A DNA stretch of 64,000 nucleotides from Xiphydria camelus (Eukaryota > Arthropoda > Insecta > Hymenoptera > Xiphydriidae): assembly GCA_963678675.1 (NCBI GenBank), contig OY783195.1:16709342-16773341 (forward strand), read 5' to 3'. A model generated the notes under the pieces. The model was not told the DNA's origin. It saw nothing but the letters and a program-made list of their open reading frames with translations, and did not search any database. Positions 10,524 to 21,356 of the stretch are shown here, piece after piece. Numbering within the stretch: position 1 is the stretch's first letter; the number at the start of each line of letters is the position of its first letter. The translations under genes were made by a program, and so were the position numbers.

Positions 10524-11390
10524 TACAAAGCCCAGCCGACGGTAAATTTCAAGGTCCCTGTAACTGTGAGGTTCTGCTCGGGTCGGGACATCATGTACGT
10601 GTGTACGAAGGCTCGCACACTGGAACGCGGCGTCCGTACAAGAACGCTCCGTACTGCTTCGTACACCAATACAGTAAGCGTGAAGTAGGTATATGTTTGT
10701 TCATCTCGGCGTAAAGTGAGCAGCGAGAACCCGTGTATCTTTATGTCTGCCTTCTCCACCCCCCAATTTTTACATCGAATTTTCTCAATAAATATATGTA
10801 TGGTTATAAACAAAATTATGCTTAGTTACACCATATAAATTGATTATTCTCTAATGATAGATTGATAAAGACCAGAATAAATTGTTCATTTATACCGGCG
10901 GAGATCGAGTCGATAGTTAGAGTTGGCTTACAGCCCGTAAACACTGTGCAGTTTATTCACTATTTCGATAATTTTAACAAATCGGTGCAAATCGAATGCT
11001 ATGTTATGAACATAATATCCGGTTTCCACCGATTCGTTAAAATTACTGAAACGGTGAAAAAACCGCATAGTTTGTTTATTTACGATTTTTATGACTTCTT
11101 TCACGAACGAATTGTTCTGGGGAAAATGTAAATATTATCGAAACATTAATTATAAAATCATTACATGTTGGTGATTTTATTTATCATTCATAATTTTTAA
11201 ATCAGTCATCTAGGCTGAAAACATTTTTACCGATTTTCCGTTTATCATTGAGTGCGTTCTAGTTGCGAAATTCGATGTTCAATTGTTTTCAAACTGTTAA
11301 CACACGATACGTCGGCTGACAACAATGAATGTGTAGTGACGCGCCACGCCGCTCTTTTCTCCGCCTTGTCGGAAACTACGCGATAAAGCG
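10524..11390. other. Mostly unique AT-rich DNA, one MITE scrap
   Basis: At 10890-10935, ataccggcggagatcgagtc and agttagagttggctta repeat a fragment of the CCGTATGTCC MITE family. Around 10970-11055 a weak inverted repeat (attttaacaaatcggtg against caccgattcgttaaaat) is seen. No gene is supported. Confidence 0.4.
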
Positions 11391-11393
11391 ATC

Positions 11394-11554
11394 AGGGGCC
11401 CCTTTCTCTAACTCACTCGCAAAGTTGCGTATACGCATCTTAGCCAATAGACCAATCAGGATCAAGTATTCCGTTGTGGTGGGGGTCCTGATTGGTCTAC
11501 TCGCTAAGAAACGTATACGTTTCTCTTGCGAGTGAGTAAGAGAAAGGGGCCCCA
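11394..11554. repeat. Palindromic MITE with GGGGCCCC ends
   Basis: ggggcccctttctctaactc at 11394 onward is mirrored by gagtaagagaaaggggcccc ending near 11554, with arms of about 70 bp. The inner phrase gaccaatcaggatcaagtat resembles, in inverse, the region at 21285-21310. Confidence 0.75.
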
Positions 11555-11594
11555 GGGGTCTCCTTACCTGAGAACCCTGCCTACGTCACAACTA

Positions 11595-11810
11595 AGGGCC
11601 TTTGCACACGACGTTTTTTAAACTAGCTGACGATGCGTGTTATACGCGATTAGGACGCTCAGTAAACGCAAGGCAGTCGGCAAGTTGTGACTTTTACACA
11701 CGATCCTTGCTAATACAACCTGCTAATACGCGCTGATGACGCGCAGCGAACGCGCTCATCAAAAAGGCGCATCGTCAACTAGTTTAAAAAACGTCGTGTG
11801 CAAAGGCCCT
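11595..11810. repeat. MITE with 32-bp perfect inverted ends
   Basis: agggcctttgcacacgacgt at 11595 is inverted at 11779-11810, and the exact match extends for about 32 bp. Internally, gatgcgtgttatacgcg and gcgctgatgacgcgc suggest further inner symmetry. No direct target duplication is evident, so the superfamily is left open. A scrap with similar wording occurs near 62271-62295. Confidence 0.75.
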
Positions 11811-12154
11811 TACGATTGGCAGCTTTATCGCAGCGTTCCGTACCCCGAAAGGTACAAATGTCGGTCCCTCGTCGAACCTTTGTCTCACGGTGTACGGAAT
11901 TTCGCTGGAAAAGCAGTTGGTCCTGAGCTTCAGATGCGTACAGTTGCGTATTTTTTTTCTATCCACTAAAGCAAGTAGATAACAAACCATACAGTAAATG
12001 TATAATATTAATAAGCTTCATATCACGCTTCAGTTCAATACACAATCGAACTCGGCAATAATAATAACTGACCACATTCTATCATTTAAAAAAATGTTTC
12101 ATATTTATCTGACAAAAGAGCACGAAAGAAAATTAACGAAAAAAGAAATGAAAT

Positions 12155-12690
12155 CCCCCCCCCCCCCCCCCCCCCTTCAAAACATCGACGATGTATGATA
12201 GCACGAATTAATAAAATAGCTCCCTTTCCAAAGTAATCATGTAACAACTTACGAATCACCAAAGATAATGAAAAAATTATGATAAAATTAATGAAATCAT
12301 TACCGCCAAGTTAATAAAAGCAAGTGTGTTGTCAAGGTATGTTGCGTTAATGAGAGAAATAGTACATAATTCCATACAATGGTAAACTTTACTACAGAGA
12401 CTAAAAATAATATAGAGGGAAAAAAAACCAAGAGAGAAGTTCCACTGAAACTGAGAATATATCCTCAATTAACCATTGTATGGAATTATGTACTATTTCT
12501 CTCATTAACGCAACATACCTTGACAACACACTTGCTTTCATTAATTTGGTGGTAATGATTTCATTAATTTTATCATAATTTTTTCATTATCTTTGGTGAT
12601 TCGTAAGTTGTTACATGATTACTTTGGAAAGGGAGCTATTTCATTAATTCGTGCTATCATACATCGTCGATGTTTTGAAGGGGGGGGGAT
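12155..12690. repeat. Large palindrome capped by a C21 / G9 run
   Basis: A run of 21 C at 12155-12175 is followed by about 205 bp that reappears inverted from about 12470 to 12679, ending in nine G at 12680-12688. The loop is about 85 bp. Arm differences are few: one 3-5 bp gap near 12310 against 12535 and the length of the C/G cap. Confidence 0.85.
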
Positions 12691-13215
12691 ACTACTGTAC
12701 GTCAAACTGTTCGACAAATAACATCATTTGATTTGTTGGATTTTCCCGAAATGATAGAGAAAGACTTAAAAATATTGTTTAATATATTAATACAAGATGA
12801 TAAATAATGATAATATGATTAATACCTATACATCATTTGAAAGACAATTCAAGTATTTTTAAATTGCAAGTTCAATCACGACATACAAGCCGTAAAGAAT
12901 ATCGTTGTTTTATTGGATAGAAACCTGATTCTCTATTGGTTATTCCGGTATACATGTGAGTATGCAAACGGTAAAAGAACGATCGCTTGCTGTTCCCATA
13001 AGGTGTATAACTTCAATTATTTATTATTTGTCATTCGCGCGTTATGAAATAAAGCTTATTAAACCTGCGGAAACATTAAGCGAACTATTCCATGAAGGAA
13101 ATATTAAACCTACAATATAAATCACAATAGCGATGAAGATTAAAACGAAGTTTTTATTGTTAATTCATGAAGTAATACTTTTAATTTCAATTTTAAAAAA
13201 CAAAAAAACACGATT
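12691..13215. other. Unique AT-rich stretch, no gene seen
   Basis: No motif, palindrome or sustained reading frame was recognised. Confidence 0.4.
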
Positions 13216-13530
13216 CCAATATTTTTAAAAGTTCTATCCAGTCATACCAAACTCGACCCCCCCCCTCCCCCCTTCCCCGCCAGGGGGCGGGGGTAACTTC
13301 AAAATTTTAAATGGAAACCTCCAATTTTTATTGCAGATTCGAATTTTACGTTAAAAAATAAGAAACTTTTGTCTGAAATATTTTTTGTATCGGGGGTAGA
13401 TGGCGCAAAACCCGAATGCAGATTAAAAAATTGGGGGTTTCCATTAAAAATTTGAAGTTACCCCATCGGGGGAGGGAGGAGGGGGGCGAGTTTGGTATGG
13501 CTGGATAGAACTTTTAAAAATATTGAACCC
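13216..13530. repeat. Palindromic repeat with C-rich/G-rich arms
   Basis: tatttttaaaagttctatcc at the left is mirrored by ggatagaacttttaaaaata at the right. Inside lie a C-run (about 13257-13271) and its G-rich counterpart (13467-13487), then inverted copies of ttcaaaattttaaatggaaac. Confidence 0.75.
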
Positions 13531-14186
13531 GTATTTTGTTTGTTTTTCTATACAACGCATATTTTTCAAAATATTCGGTCATCCCGAGACTTTTTTACAC
13601 CCTGTATTTGATATACCCTCGTATATATTTCAGCGATGTATCACTTTTTAAAAACAATATTTAGTGATTAACCGTTTCTATTATCATTTTATACATATAT
13701 CTCTTTACGTGCTTTCTAAGAAGATATCGAATTCTAGAATGTTTAATTTTCCTGGAATATTTCATGAAATATATTTCACTGCAAGATTCCAGCGGACATA
13801 AATATTTCGGAAATATTCCATGAAATGTTTCTGTAATACTTAATCCTTGCACTGGAATATTTCTGCAATGTTGGTGAAATATTTCATGCTGTGTGAGTAA
13901 CTGTTAGCATAAGTGTTCTATTTAAAATATAATAATATATATAGGTTCGAATTTACACTCGCTTTATATAAGAGGGGTACAAAAATTGGGATAAACGACA
14001 TATTTTACTAAAAGACATGAATTTTTTAATTAGTATAGCAAAAAAATATTTCGTTCTATTTTAATAAATTTTGTTCGATTTGTTGCACCATACCGATTGT
14101 CTTATAAAAATTATATGTCATATAATAGTTGAATGATGCTTGAATGAGTTGATGTAAAAGAAATTTCATGGGTGTTATTACAAGTA
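13531..14186. other. No gene; short internal repeats
   Basis: Around 13745-13890 the phrases ttcatgaaatatatttca, attccatgaaatgtttc and gtgaaatatttcatg form weak tandem/inverted repeats. A tail-like accctgtatttgatatac occurs near 13598. Confidence 0.35.
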
Positions 14187-15236
14187 CCGTAAGGTGACCT
14201 AACTTTGACCGGGGATGTAACATTGACCACAATTACAGAAAACGATATTAACCGAATTTATATGAAGTAGTGATAATAGCAACCGTCGCGACTTTCGATT
14301 GAGTTTACGGATTGTTAACGGATTGACCTGAATTCGGGTATCTGGGAGTTTTCGGGGTCGCTGATTACGAATCCGAGGCCAGAATTGTAAAATTCCTAGA
14401 TGGCGCCACAATACGGCGCATGCGCGGATCAAATCTCGCCGTAAAATTGAATAATTGCCCTGAATTCGGGTACCCGGGGGTTTTTGGGATCGCTGATTAC
14501 GAATCCGAGACTAAAATTGCAAAATTCCTAGATGGCGCCACGATACGGCGCATTCGCGGATCAGATCTCCGTATCCTGGCGCCATCTACTAGTTAGGTAA
14601 TTCTGGCCTCGGATTCATAATCAGCGACCCCAAAAACCCCCGTGTACCCGAATTCAGGGCAATTACTCAATTTTACATCGAGATATGATCCGCGCATGCG
14701 CCGTATTGTGGCGCCATCTAGGAATTTTGCCATTCTGGCCTCGGATTCGTAATCAGCGACCCTGAAAACCCCCGGGTACCCGAATTCAGGTCAATCCGTT
14801 AACTTTTCGACATTATAAAGGATCCATTTTATCATAAATATACATTAATAAAAAGTATACTATAATGTGTATATTTTTAGTATTTCTGTTGTATATTCTA
14901 AATTTGTATTTCAGTGCTTATTCCATTAAATTCCTTTTAAAAATCCAACTGAAAATCATGTTTAACTTGAACAAGAAAAGCGTCATCCGTACTTGGGTGA
15001 CGCGGCGACGAACGTGTTAAGGGGTCGGTCGAAGTTATGTCCATCATTCCTAACTTTGACCATAGGATTTTTTTAAAATGGCTCAATACAATTTGCAAAT
15101 AAAAAACCTAATGGTGCAATTTAAAGGGTTATATTGAGCCCCCAAGTGGGCCACTAAACAAAGAAATAAGCTAAAGCTCAAGCAATGATATTGATATTTG
15201 AAGTATAATTTCGGTCAAAGTTATGTCACTTTACGA
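14187..15236. mobile_element. TIR element, TA target, 1050 bp
   Basis: The ends CCGTAAGGTGACCTAACTTT at 14187 and the inverse of TCGTAAAGTGACATAACTTT ending at 15236 are flanked by TA on both sides. taactttgacc recurs internally near 15050. No transposase is seen. It hosts the palindrome at 14319-14798. Confidence 0.65.
14319..14798. repeat. Four-unit mirrored repeat with TTAA target duplication
   Basis: Two direct units of about 130-140 bp (each tgaattcgggta, then cgctgattacgaatccgag, then cctagatggcgccac) are followed by two inverted units. The whole runs from CGGATTGACCTGAATTC to its inverse, bounded by TTAA at 14315-14318 and 14799-14802. The TTAA target suggests piggyBac-type mobilisation. 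Confidence 0.75.
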
Positions 15237-15453
15237 TATGTAAAAAAATTATTGAAAATTTTGCACTTGTTTTTTTACTGTCTTTTTTTTACAGTTCTTA
15301 CTAAAATCGAGCGACCCGCTATTAGCTGGTACTGATCATGGCGACTTCAGCGGTAATTATTGGAAAGTAGGCCAGTCATTAGATACATAATAATGGTGTT
15401 TTGGTGCAAAAGGTTGCAGAGTTTTGAAACTCTGCAGGAATGCAAACTTGGAG

Positions 15454-15676
15454 GTCCTTAACATACACTTAGGTTTGCGACTCCGTGCGACCGCCGCTCG
15501 CGCCGCCATCTTGAAAAAATGGCAGTCAAAATCAGTTTTTGATTTATATCTTGGATCCTGTAGGTTTTAGAGAAAATACGTTTTGAAACAAATTGAAGAG
15601 AATAAATTTTACTACAAAATCGCTATCTTGAGTTTTTTATCAGGCCAATAGTTTCCGAGTTACAGGACCCAACAAT
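15454..15676. repeat. Dispersed repeat shared with 23179-23402 (inverted)
   Basis: ggtccttaacatacacttag, then gcgccgccatcttgaaaaaa, then caggccaatagtttccgagt, then ttacaggaccc. The same order appears reverse-complemented at 23179-23402 with roughly 80-85% identity by eye. Confidence 0.8.
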
Positions 15677-15820
15677 AGAGCGAACTATTTTTAATTTAGT
15701 AAAAGCGATATTAGCATGGTACGTTTTACCAATAATCCACAAACTAGTCATAGGGTGAAAGCACCGGTTAGCCGGACACTACCTGTTTTCGGACATTTAT
15801 TGAAACAGATATATGAAAGT

Positions 15821-15966
15821 ATCCTTGAACAGAGGAAGAAAGAGATAGGTCCGACAACTGGAAATATCATCTGCTTAAATGCCCGACAACCCCTATCCTT
15901 GAACAGAGGAAGAAAGATATGCGTCCGACAACTGGAAATATCGTCTGCTTAAGTGTCCGACAACCG
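15821..15966. repeat. 74-bp tandem duplication
   Basis: atccttgaacagaggaagaa starts at 15821 and again at 15895. The two units also share ccgacaactggaaatatc and tctgcttaa, with few differences. Confidence 0.9.
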
Positions 15967-16089
15967 GTGTGTTCACTCTAAATAACATTGGTTAACAATA
16001 TTTTTGTCCCAAGCACAAAAATGCCTAATTCCCATATACTTTTGCATGTTGAAATCAATTATGTTTTCAGAATTTCTCTATCACCCTTA

Positions 16090-16216
16090 GGGCCGATTTT
16101 ACCAACACGGTATAAACACGGTATAGCGCTATACTGAGAATAATCAGCAATAAGCATTATGGTTATTCTCAGTATAGCGCTGTACCGCGTTTATACCGTG
16201 TTGGTAAAACCGGCCC
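16090..16216. repeat. PIF/Harbinger-type MITE, TTA target duplication
   Basis: A near-perfect hairpin: GGGCCGATTTTACCAACACG at 16090 is mirrored at 16197-16216, with arms of about 55 bp and a loop of about 18 bp. TTA lies at 16087-16089 and 16217-16219. The GGGCCG..TT.ACCAAC ends resemble those of the larger element at 5387-6898. Confidence 0.85.
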
Positions 16217-16588
16217 TTAGTTTTTATGTTCCAGTATATTCGCTTATCCACCTAGAATATATGCATGCATAGATATGTACTATAAGAGGAATTTAACAAA
16301 AAACCTGTATCAGGCATTGCTATTTCATTATTTGTGTAGTGTAACAATAACTTTTTGAAAGTACAAATATATTAAATTGTACTTCGCGTATCTCGCCGAA
16401 CATGTCTTGATGTGTTAAGACCTGCAAGTAGTTCCCATTCCTAGATAGCATTTCTTGTTGTTTCAGTTGTCGGCTAGAGCTCGGTGAATGAATATATACG
16501 CAGACAATGTTAACGTTTTAAAGAGTGTTGCGCTGTGGTGCGTTCAAGCTATTGTAGTGAAACTGCGAACATTTGATCACCTGTAAAA
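16217..16588. other. Upstream region of LFIDSSK-family copy A
   Basis: AT-rich, non-coding. It directly precedes the start codon of the fragment at 16589 and may hold its promoter, but no core element is clear. Confidence 0.3.
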
Positions 16589-16663
16589 ATGCCAAGGAAA
16601 TGTGTAAACCACCCGAACTCTTTTTGCTACATTTGCGGCGAATTTACATTTAAATATAAAAAA
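16589..16663 (+). pseudogene. LFIDSSK-family TE gene, copy A, N-terminal piece
   Basis: ATG at 16589 opens MPRKCVNHPNSFCYICGEFT, the zinc-ribbon-like start (C.IC) of a protein family widespread in insects, usually left uncharacterised, and identified further on by an LFIDSSK motif. The frame is cut at 16663 by the Helentron-type element and resumes at 21492-21496. Across that insertion, ...FKYKK joins RSFTPLLKKCYE in frame, which supports both the gene call and the insertion edges. Function is unknown; a TE-encoded protein is inferred. Confidence 0.65.
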
Positions 16664-16798
16664 GAGGTGCGTGGAACTCCACGCGATAGAAGTGAAACTT
16701 CTTAATTTTATTAATATGTAGTATAATATCGGATAAAAGTTATTTTATCGTTAACTAGGAAAAGTAAGTTACAGGAACAATATTCATTTTATTTTGTG

Positions 16799-17038
16799 CT
16801 ATTTTACATCCAAAATCGATACAATAGGCTTATGATAACTAAAATAAGATACGTAAGTAAATGATGTTAAATTCTGCAGATTCCTGTTAAATACGGCATC
16901 AATTGTCGTACCACCCCTTGTCGTACAATGATCCTTATTACTGTTTAACGTTAATCCGAATTCATCTGTCAAGAAATCAATTAATTGTTGAGCTTCTGCT
17001 GCTGAGAAATTGACATTAAAATCGCCACTCAGTATCAT
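16799..17038 (-). pseudogene. EEP endonuclease domain, C-terminal piece
   Basis: The frame begins MILSGDFNVNFSAAEAQQLI and continues to RGGTTIDAVFNRN and YFSYHKPIVSIL. These are the GDFN and TTIDAVF..RN..SYHKP motifs of the EEP (AP-endonuclease-like) domain carried by arthropod Helentron/PIF1-like proteins. The N-terminal part lies upstream at 19290-19683 and 18885-19014, separated by inserted repeats. The adjacent sequence at 17039 reads ELP before M, consistent with a continuous ancestral frame. Confidence 0.7.
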
Positions 17039-17136
17039 CGGAAGCTCGCCCTAATTTTGATGTGAAACATCTTATGCCGCGCTTCGGGGGTGAGACCGGC
17101 TGCTCGTGAAACGTCGCTGGAGTGGCTAAATACGCT

Positions 17137-17255
17137 AAGGCCAGGCGAACGTTGAACATTGCCTCTATATCTATATCTATTCTATATATAAATATAGAGG
17201 CAACGGTCACCCTGCGTCTCCTCACTGCACTGCGTCCCAACGTTCGCCTGGCCTA
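17137..17255. repeat. Palindromic MITE, TAAGGCCAGG ends
   Basis: aaggccaggcgaacgttg at 17137 is mirrored by caacgttcgcctggcctt-like text ending at 17255. An inner hairpin ttgcctctatat / atatagaggcaa is also present. Confidence 0.75.
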
Positions 17256-17449
17256 ACTCGGGACGCATCGGCTTTCTCCGCCACGACTCGATGGTCCCCT
17301 TTCATCGCGCCCTAGCTTAATCACTTACTACTACACGCTCACTGTATCGGTGTACGAAGCAGTATTTACCCTCATTAATGAAAGCATGAAGATTGATTGA
17401 TCATTGGTTAGCACGTTTAAAAATAACATTTAAATACCGTTTGTATAGG

Positions 17450-17745
17450 AAAATTGTTAGATGTGAAACATCGAAATTCTTCTTTGTAGAAAGTATGCGA
17501 TAGGAAGGATGGACCACGCATCCGTTGAAAGAATACGTGCGCCAGTGCGCGCATTTGTATTTATGACTGTGATACCATTAAACGGTACGAACCGTTGTGT
17601 CGAATTCCGTTTATCGCGAGACGGAACAGCGACTGATGGCAGAGTTAAGAGAGAGTAAACTAAATGCGCTTTTTGACTTAGACACAACTGTTTGTACCGT
17701 TTAATAGTATCACAATTATAAATACAAATGCGCACTGGGGAACGT
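17450..17745. repeat. Partial copy of the 18495-18872 palindrome
   Basis: attgttagatgtgaaacatc through gcgcatttgtatttatgact and tagagttaagagagagtaaa matches 18515-18760. The right arm is lost after about 17745 (gaacgtgttctttcg). Confidence 0.85.
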
Positions 17746-18212
17746 GTTCTTTCGTTTTCAGCTAGATTTACTCAAGTGGACACAGCATTGAGAACAATCT
17801 AGCGAGAGTTAGTCTAGAATCTCGGTTGAGAAAAATAAATCTAGCTAGATTGCAGTGGATACACGATAAAAATTTACTGCCAGAGAAATTTCAGTCTATT
17901 TGACCGGCTAAATAGATAGTAATTCAGTCTATAGCGAGAGTGATAGGCGCCGGGTCGCAAGCGAAGGGCCTCGACCGCGTGCTCAGATTTCAGGAGCCTC
18001 GCGGGAGGCAACAGAAACCCTCTGCCTTTTATGCTCTCCTCGGACAAAGTGCAGACCCGCAATAAATTCGACTATTGCGGTGCACGTTTACTTCTTCGGG
18101 GATAGCACCAACCGAACGGCGCTGAATCTGCGTACTCTCCCGGCGCCAATTTTCATGCTCCAGCTCGGTGGTTTCGAAGAATTTCCTTCTCCCACCATGC
18201 ATAGAAAAGTCA
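17746..18212. other. Non-coding; moderately GC-rich patch 17940-18180
   Basis: No domain-bearing frame. Short inverted phrases (ctagatttactcaagtgg, atctagctagattgcagtgg) suggest repeat ends. Confidence 0.3.
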
Positions 18213-18448
18213 TATCGATATAGGTCAAAAGTTCATAAATAATGAGATAATAGTAATTGAAACTTCTTCGCTGGCAAGTAAGTTTAGCCTCATATGGTAC
18301 GTATGTGTGTACAATCTATAATACATCACGATTGTAAATAGATATTTGATAAGTCAAAGAAACATATGAGGCTAAACTTATTCACCAGGAAAGGAAATTT
18401 AATCGCCATTATCTTATTATCTATGAACTTTAGGCCCACATCGATGTA
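18213..18448. repeat. Palindromic repeat, about 84-bp arms
   Basis: aagtttagcctcatatg (18280-18296) mirrors catatgaggctaaactt (18363-18379), and the arms continue outward to tcgatatagg and cacatcgatgta with moderate divergence. Confidence 0.75.
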
Positions 18449-18494
18449 AGATACTTTGTTGTAAATAAAAATACGTGTGTGTATAATAACATAT

Positions 18495-18872
18495 AATATA
18501 AAACAGTTTTTATAGAAAAATTGTTAGATGTGAAACATCGAAATTCTTCTTTGTAGAAAGTATGCGATAGGAAGGATCGACCACGCGTCCGTCGAAAGAA
18601 CACGTGCGCCAGTGCGCATTTGTATTTATGACTGTGATACTATTAAACAGTACCGATGGTAGAGTTAAGAGAGAGTAAACTAAATGCGCTTTTTGAATTA
18701 GACACAACGGTTCGTACCGTTTAATAGTATCACAGTCATAAATACAAATGCGCACTGGCGCACGTGTTCTTTCGACGGACGCGTGGTCCATCCTTCCTAT
18801 CGCATACTTTCTACAAAGAAGAATTTCGATGTTTCACATCTAACAATTTTTCTATAAAAATTGTTTTATATT
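18495..18872. repeat. Palindromic element with long arms
   Basis: tatagaaaaattgttagatg on the left is mirrored at 18826-18858, and arms of about 130 bp are nearly identical. Inner sequences gtgatactattaaacagta and taccgtttaatagtatcac add a second hairpin. A partial copy lies 1 kb upstream (17450-17745). Confidence 0.85.
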
Positions 18873-18884
18873 ATTTAATGTATT

Positions 18885-19014
18885 AGACAAACCGTCCTTT
18901 AACCCCATATGCATATAGATGCCATTATTTTTTTAAATATCGCAGCACCCCTCTGTGTATAAGGAAGCAATACCTCGTGAATAAATGTAGTAACATCTTG
19001 AATTTTTTTATTCG
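18885..19014 (-). pseudogene. EEP endonuclease domain, middle piece
   Basis: On the minus strand the frame reads YISPNKKIQDVTTFIHEVLL followed by PYTQRGAAIF. It directly continues the piece at 19290-19683 (ending FILIAVIYI) once the MITE at 19019-19289 is skipped, and it is cut by the repeats at 17040-18880. Confidence 0.6.
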
Positions 19015-19018
19015 GTGA

Positions 19019-19289
19019 TATATATCGCACGTTTGCGAGAAGACTGTCATAACTCAAAATTAGAATTGTCCAAAGCGACGACTTTCAAAGTTGAATTATT
19101 ATATTACACGAGCGTTGACCATTTGCTGCCAAATTATGATAATTATCATGAAAATTCTGTAATAATTATCATAATCTGGCAGCAAATGGTAAACGCTCGT
19201 ATAATATAATAATTCAACTTTTAAAGTCATTGCTAGGGACAATTCTAATTTTGAGTTATGACAGTCTTCTCGCAAACGTGCGATATATA
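19019..19289. repeat. Palindromic MITE in the EEP frame
   Basis: tatatcgcacgtttgcgaga at 19021 is mirrored at 19270-19289, with arms of about 125 bp and a centre at attatcatgaaaattctgta. A half copy occurs at 3505-3645. It interrupts the EEP frame within an IYI/YIS codon stretch. Confidence 0.85.
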
Positions 19290-19683
19290 TAACTGCGATG
19301 AGAATAAATTGTCCATTCGCTAAACGACATCGTGCTGCACAGATATCGCCAATTGGAGATGTGTTCACCGACATCAAGTTTTGTTGATTGATAGAAATGG
19401 CTATATGAGGAGTCAACACAACTAATCTCTCATCTGACTTGTGGAAAATAGCAACCCCAGCAGATCTTACATTTATTCTTTTGAATTTCACAACGCAGTA
19501 GAAGTTAGGGATTACTACATTTTCCTGAGCATCTACCCACGTTTCCGAGAGTATAAGTATTGTTGAATTTTGTGTAACAGTATCATTGAAATCTAACGCA
19601 TGGGCTTTCAAACTTTGACAATTGAGTAAATGTATTCCCACTTTATGTTCATCTATTAACAAATTTGTTAGTCGCTCTGGCAT
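19290..19683 (-). pseudogene. EEP endonuclease domain, N-terminal piece
   Basis: From 19683 the frame reads MPERLTNLLIDEHKVGIHLL, then NCQSLKAHALDF, LILSETWVDAQENVVIPNF, AGVAIFHKSDE and ICAARCRLANGQFILIAVIY. These are the N-L-Q-S-L, LSETW and GVAIY landmarks of the EEP domain attached to arthropod Helentron/PIF1-like proteins. No helicase is found upstream: beyond 19683 the sequence is soon replaced by the TIR element at 19766-21356. Confidence 0.7.
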
Positions 19684-19765
19684 CGTTTCCTAGCCTCGAG
19701 TAGCAGCTGATGCCGGAGACCACCGAGCCGTTATGGAGCTCCCCGAGCGAATCGAAGTGGCGGTA

Positions 19766-21356
19766 AAGGCCATCACACAGAAAATTCCGTAAGACGTAAG
19801 ACGTAAGACGTAAAACGTAAGGTTCGTCACACAAACGCGGCGTAAGACGTAAGCTTTGACCAATCCTGAGCGAAGACGCTGTCCCCACCCTTTTTGCATG
19901 CAACTTAGAATCTAGAAGTGTCAGTTTGATAATAATTTCATTTCAATTGGGAAGAAAAGCTTAACAGTAAGTACATTTAATTATTGATTACACTCAGTTC
20001 CTATATATAATAAACAGAAAAGCCATTCCTAGAATGACATAAGGATACAGTGAACTGCAATGTAAAATGCATGACGTAAAGAGTCAGAACTGTCGTATTC
20101 ATCTGCTTTTTTCATAAAAAATATAAATAATAACACTCAACAATATTATTCTCGAGCCATAGTTTGATGAACATGACGTGATAGCATTCTCTGAAATTTT
20201 ATCACATAAATATCTCTTGAAGAACCCTGGAAAAAAATATGTTCATTTCCTATGCCTATTATACAGATAAAATTATTTTTCAGGTAGTTCAAACATGTCG
20301 AGAAATAATGAAATATTGCTGGGGATTTTGTTGGTGGCTACGGATGTGCTTGTTTTGAACAAGAAATGATCACGGAGATGGTTGAATCGTCGATGGTGGA
20401 TTCGACCAATAAATCGTATGCATATTTTTTTCCAGGGTTCTTCAAGAGATATTTATGTGATAAAATTTCAGAGAATGCTATCACGTCATGTTCATCAAAC
20501 TATATCTCGAGAATAATATTATCGAATGTTATTTATATTTTTTATGAAAAAAGCAGATGAATACGACAGTTGACGCATGACTCTTTACGTCATGCATTTT
20601 ACATTGCGATTCACTGTATCCTTATGTCAGTCTAGGTATGGCTTTTCTATTTATTATATATAGGAACTGAGTATAATCAATAATTAAATGTACTTACTGT
20701 TAAGCTTTTCTTCCCAATTGACGTGAAATTATTAACAATATCAAACTGACACTTCTAGATTTTAGGTTAGATGTAAACAGCTCTAGAGCGGCTGTATGCA
20801 CGCGTGGCGCGGTGAACTTGAAGGATAGACTTATCGTATTGAAATTTAGCTTAAAAAAATCGTTTAGGAGCAATCAAGGAATGTATTATAAAGTTCAAAA
20901 ACAACACTTTCAAATGCTGCATGTGCAATTAAGAAAAAATTTTTACTTTCATTGTACAGAGCTGTGAATATGGCCAAAATCTCACGTTTTCGTACATTTA
21001 ACCTCAAGTATCTCGAAATTCTGACCTGGTACGCAAATTTAAGAGTCAGATTCGTTTTTAGCGTACATCAATCTACAAGAATCACACCTGGTCTGGTTCG
21101 AAATACAGAGAAAAACATTTATTTTTGTGGGCTTATGATATCAAATAACCCGGAAAACTTTGTGATTGGTTGTCCGTAAGACCTTCGCCGTAAGAATTTC
21201 AACCGGACGAAAGTTTTCGACGTTACGTTTTACGTCTTACGGACGAAAGTGGTGGGGTTCTTACGTCTTACGGACATGAGAATACTTGATCCTGATTGGT
21301 CTATTCGCTTACGTCTTACGTCTTACGGCTTACGGAATTTTCTGTGTGATGGCCTT
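19766..21356. mobile_element. TIR element with CGTAAGA subterminal repeats (hAT-like?)
   Basis: aaggccatcacacagaaaat at 19766 is mirrored at 21337-21356. The inverted match extends to about 45 bp and consists of tandem CGTAAGA/CGTCTTA heptads (five or more on the left, several groups at 21186-21330 on the right). Short reiterated subterminal motifs are typical of hAT elements, but no 8-bp target duplication or transposase is visible. It contains the palindrome at 19909-20762. Confidence 0.6.
19909..20762. repeat. Very large palindrome, arms about 335 bp
   Basis: aatctagaagtgtcagtttg on the left is mirrored by the right end near 20762. The arms (about 19909-20243 and 20424-20762) are roughly 93-95% identical by eye, with a spacer of about 180 bp that holds a 24-codon ATG frame at 20295. 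Confidence 0.85.

Noticed and set aside
14319..14798. CRISPR-like array
   Set aside because: The repeats are long, mirrored rather than direct, without uniform spacers, and in eukaryotic DNA.
20295..20369. Short signal-peptide-like ORF as NUP210 exon 1
   Set aside because: Attractive position and strand, but it ends in a stop without a convincing donor and sits in the spacer of a palindrome. Kept only as a low-interest finding.
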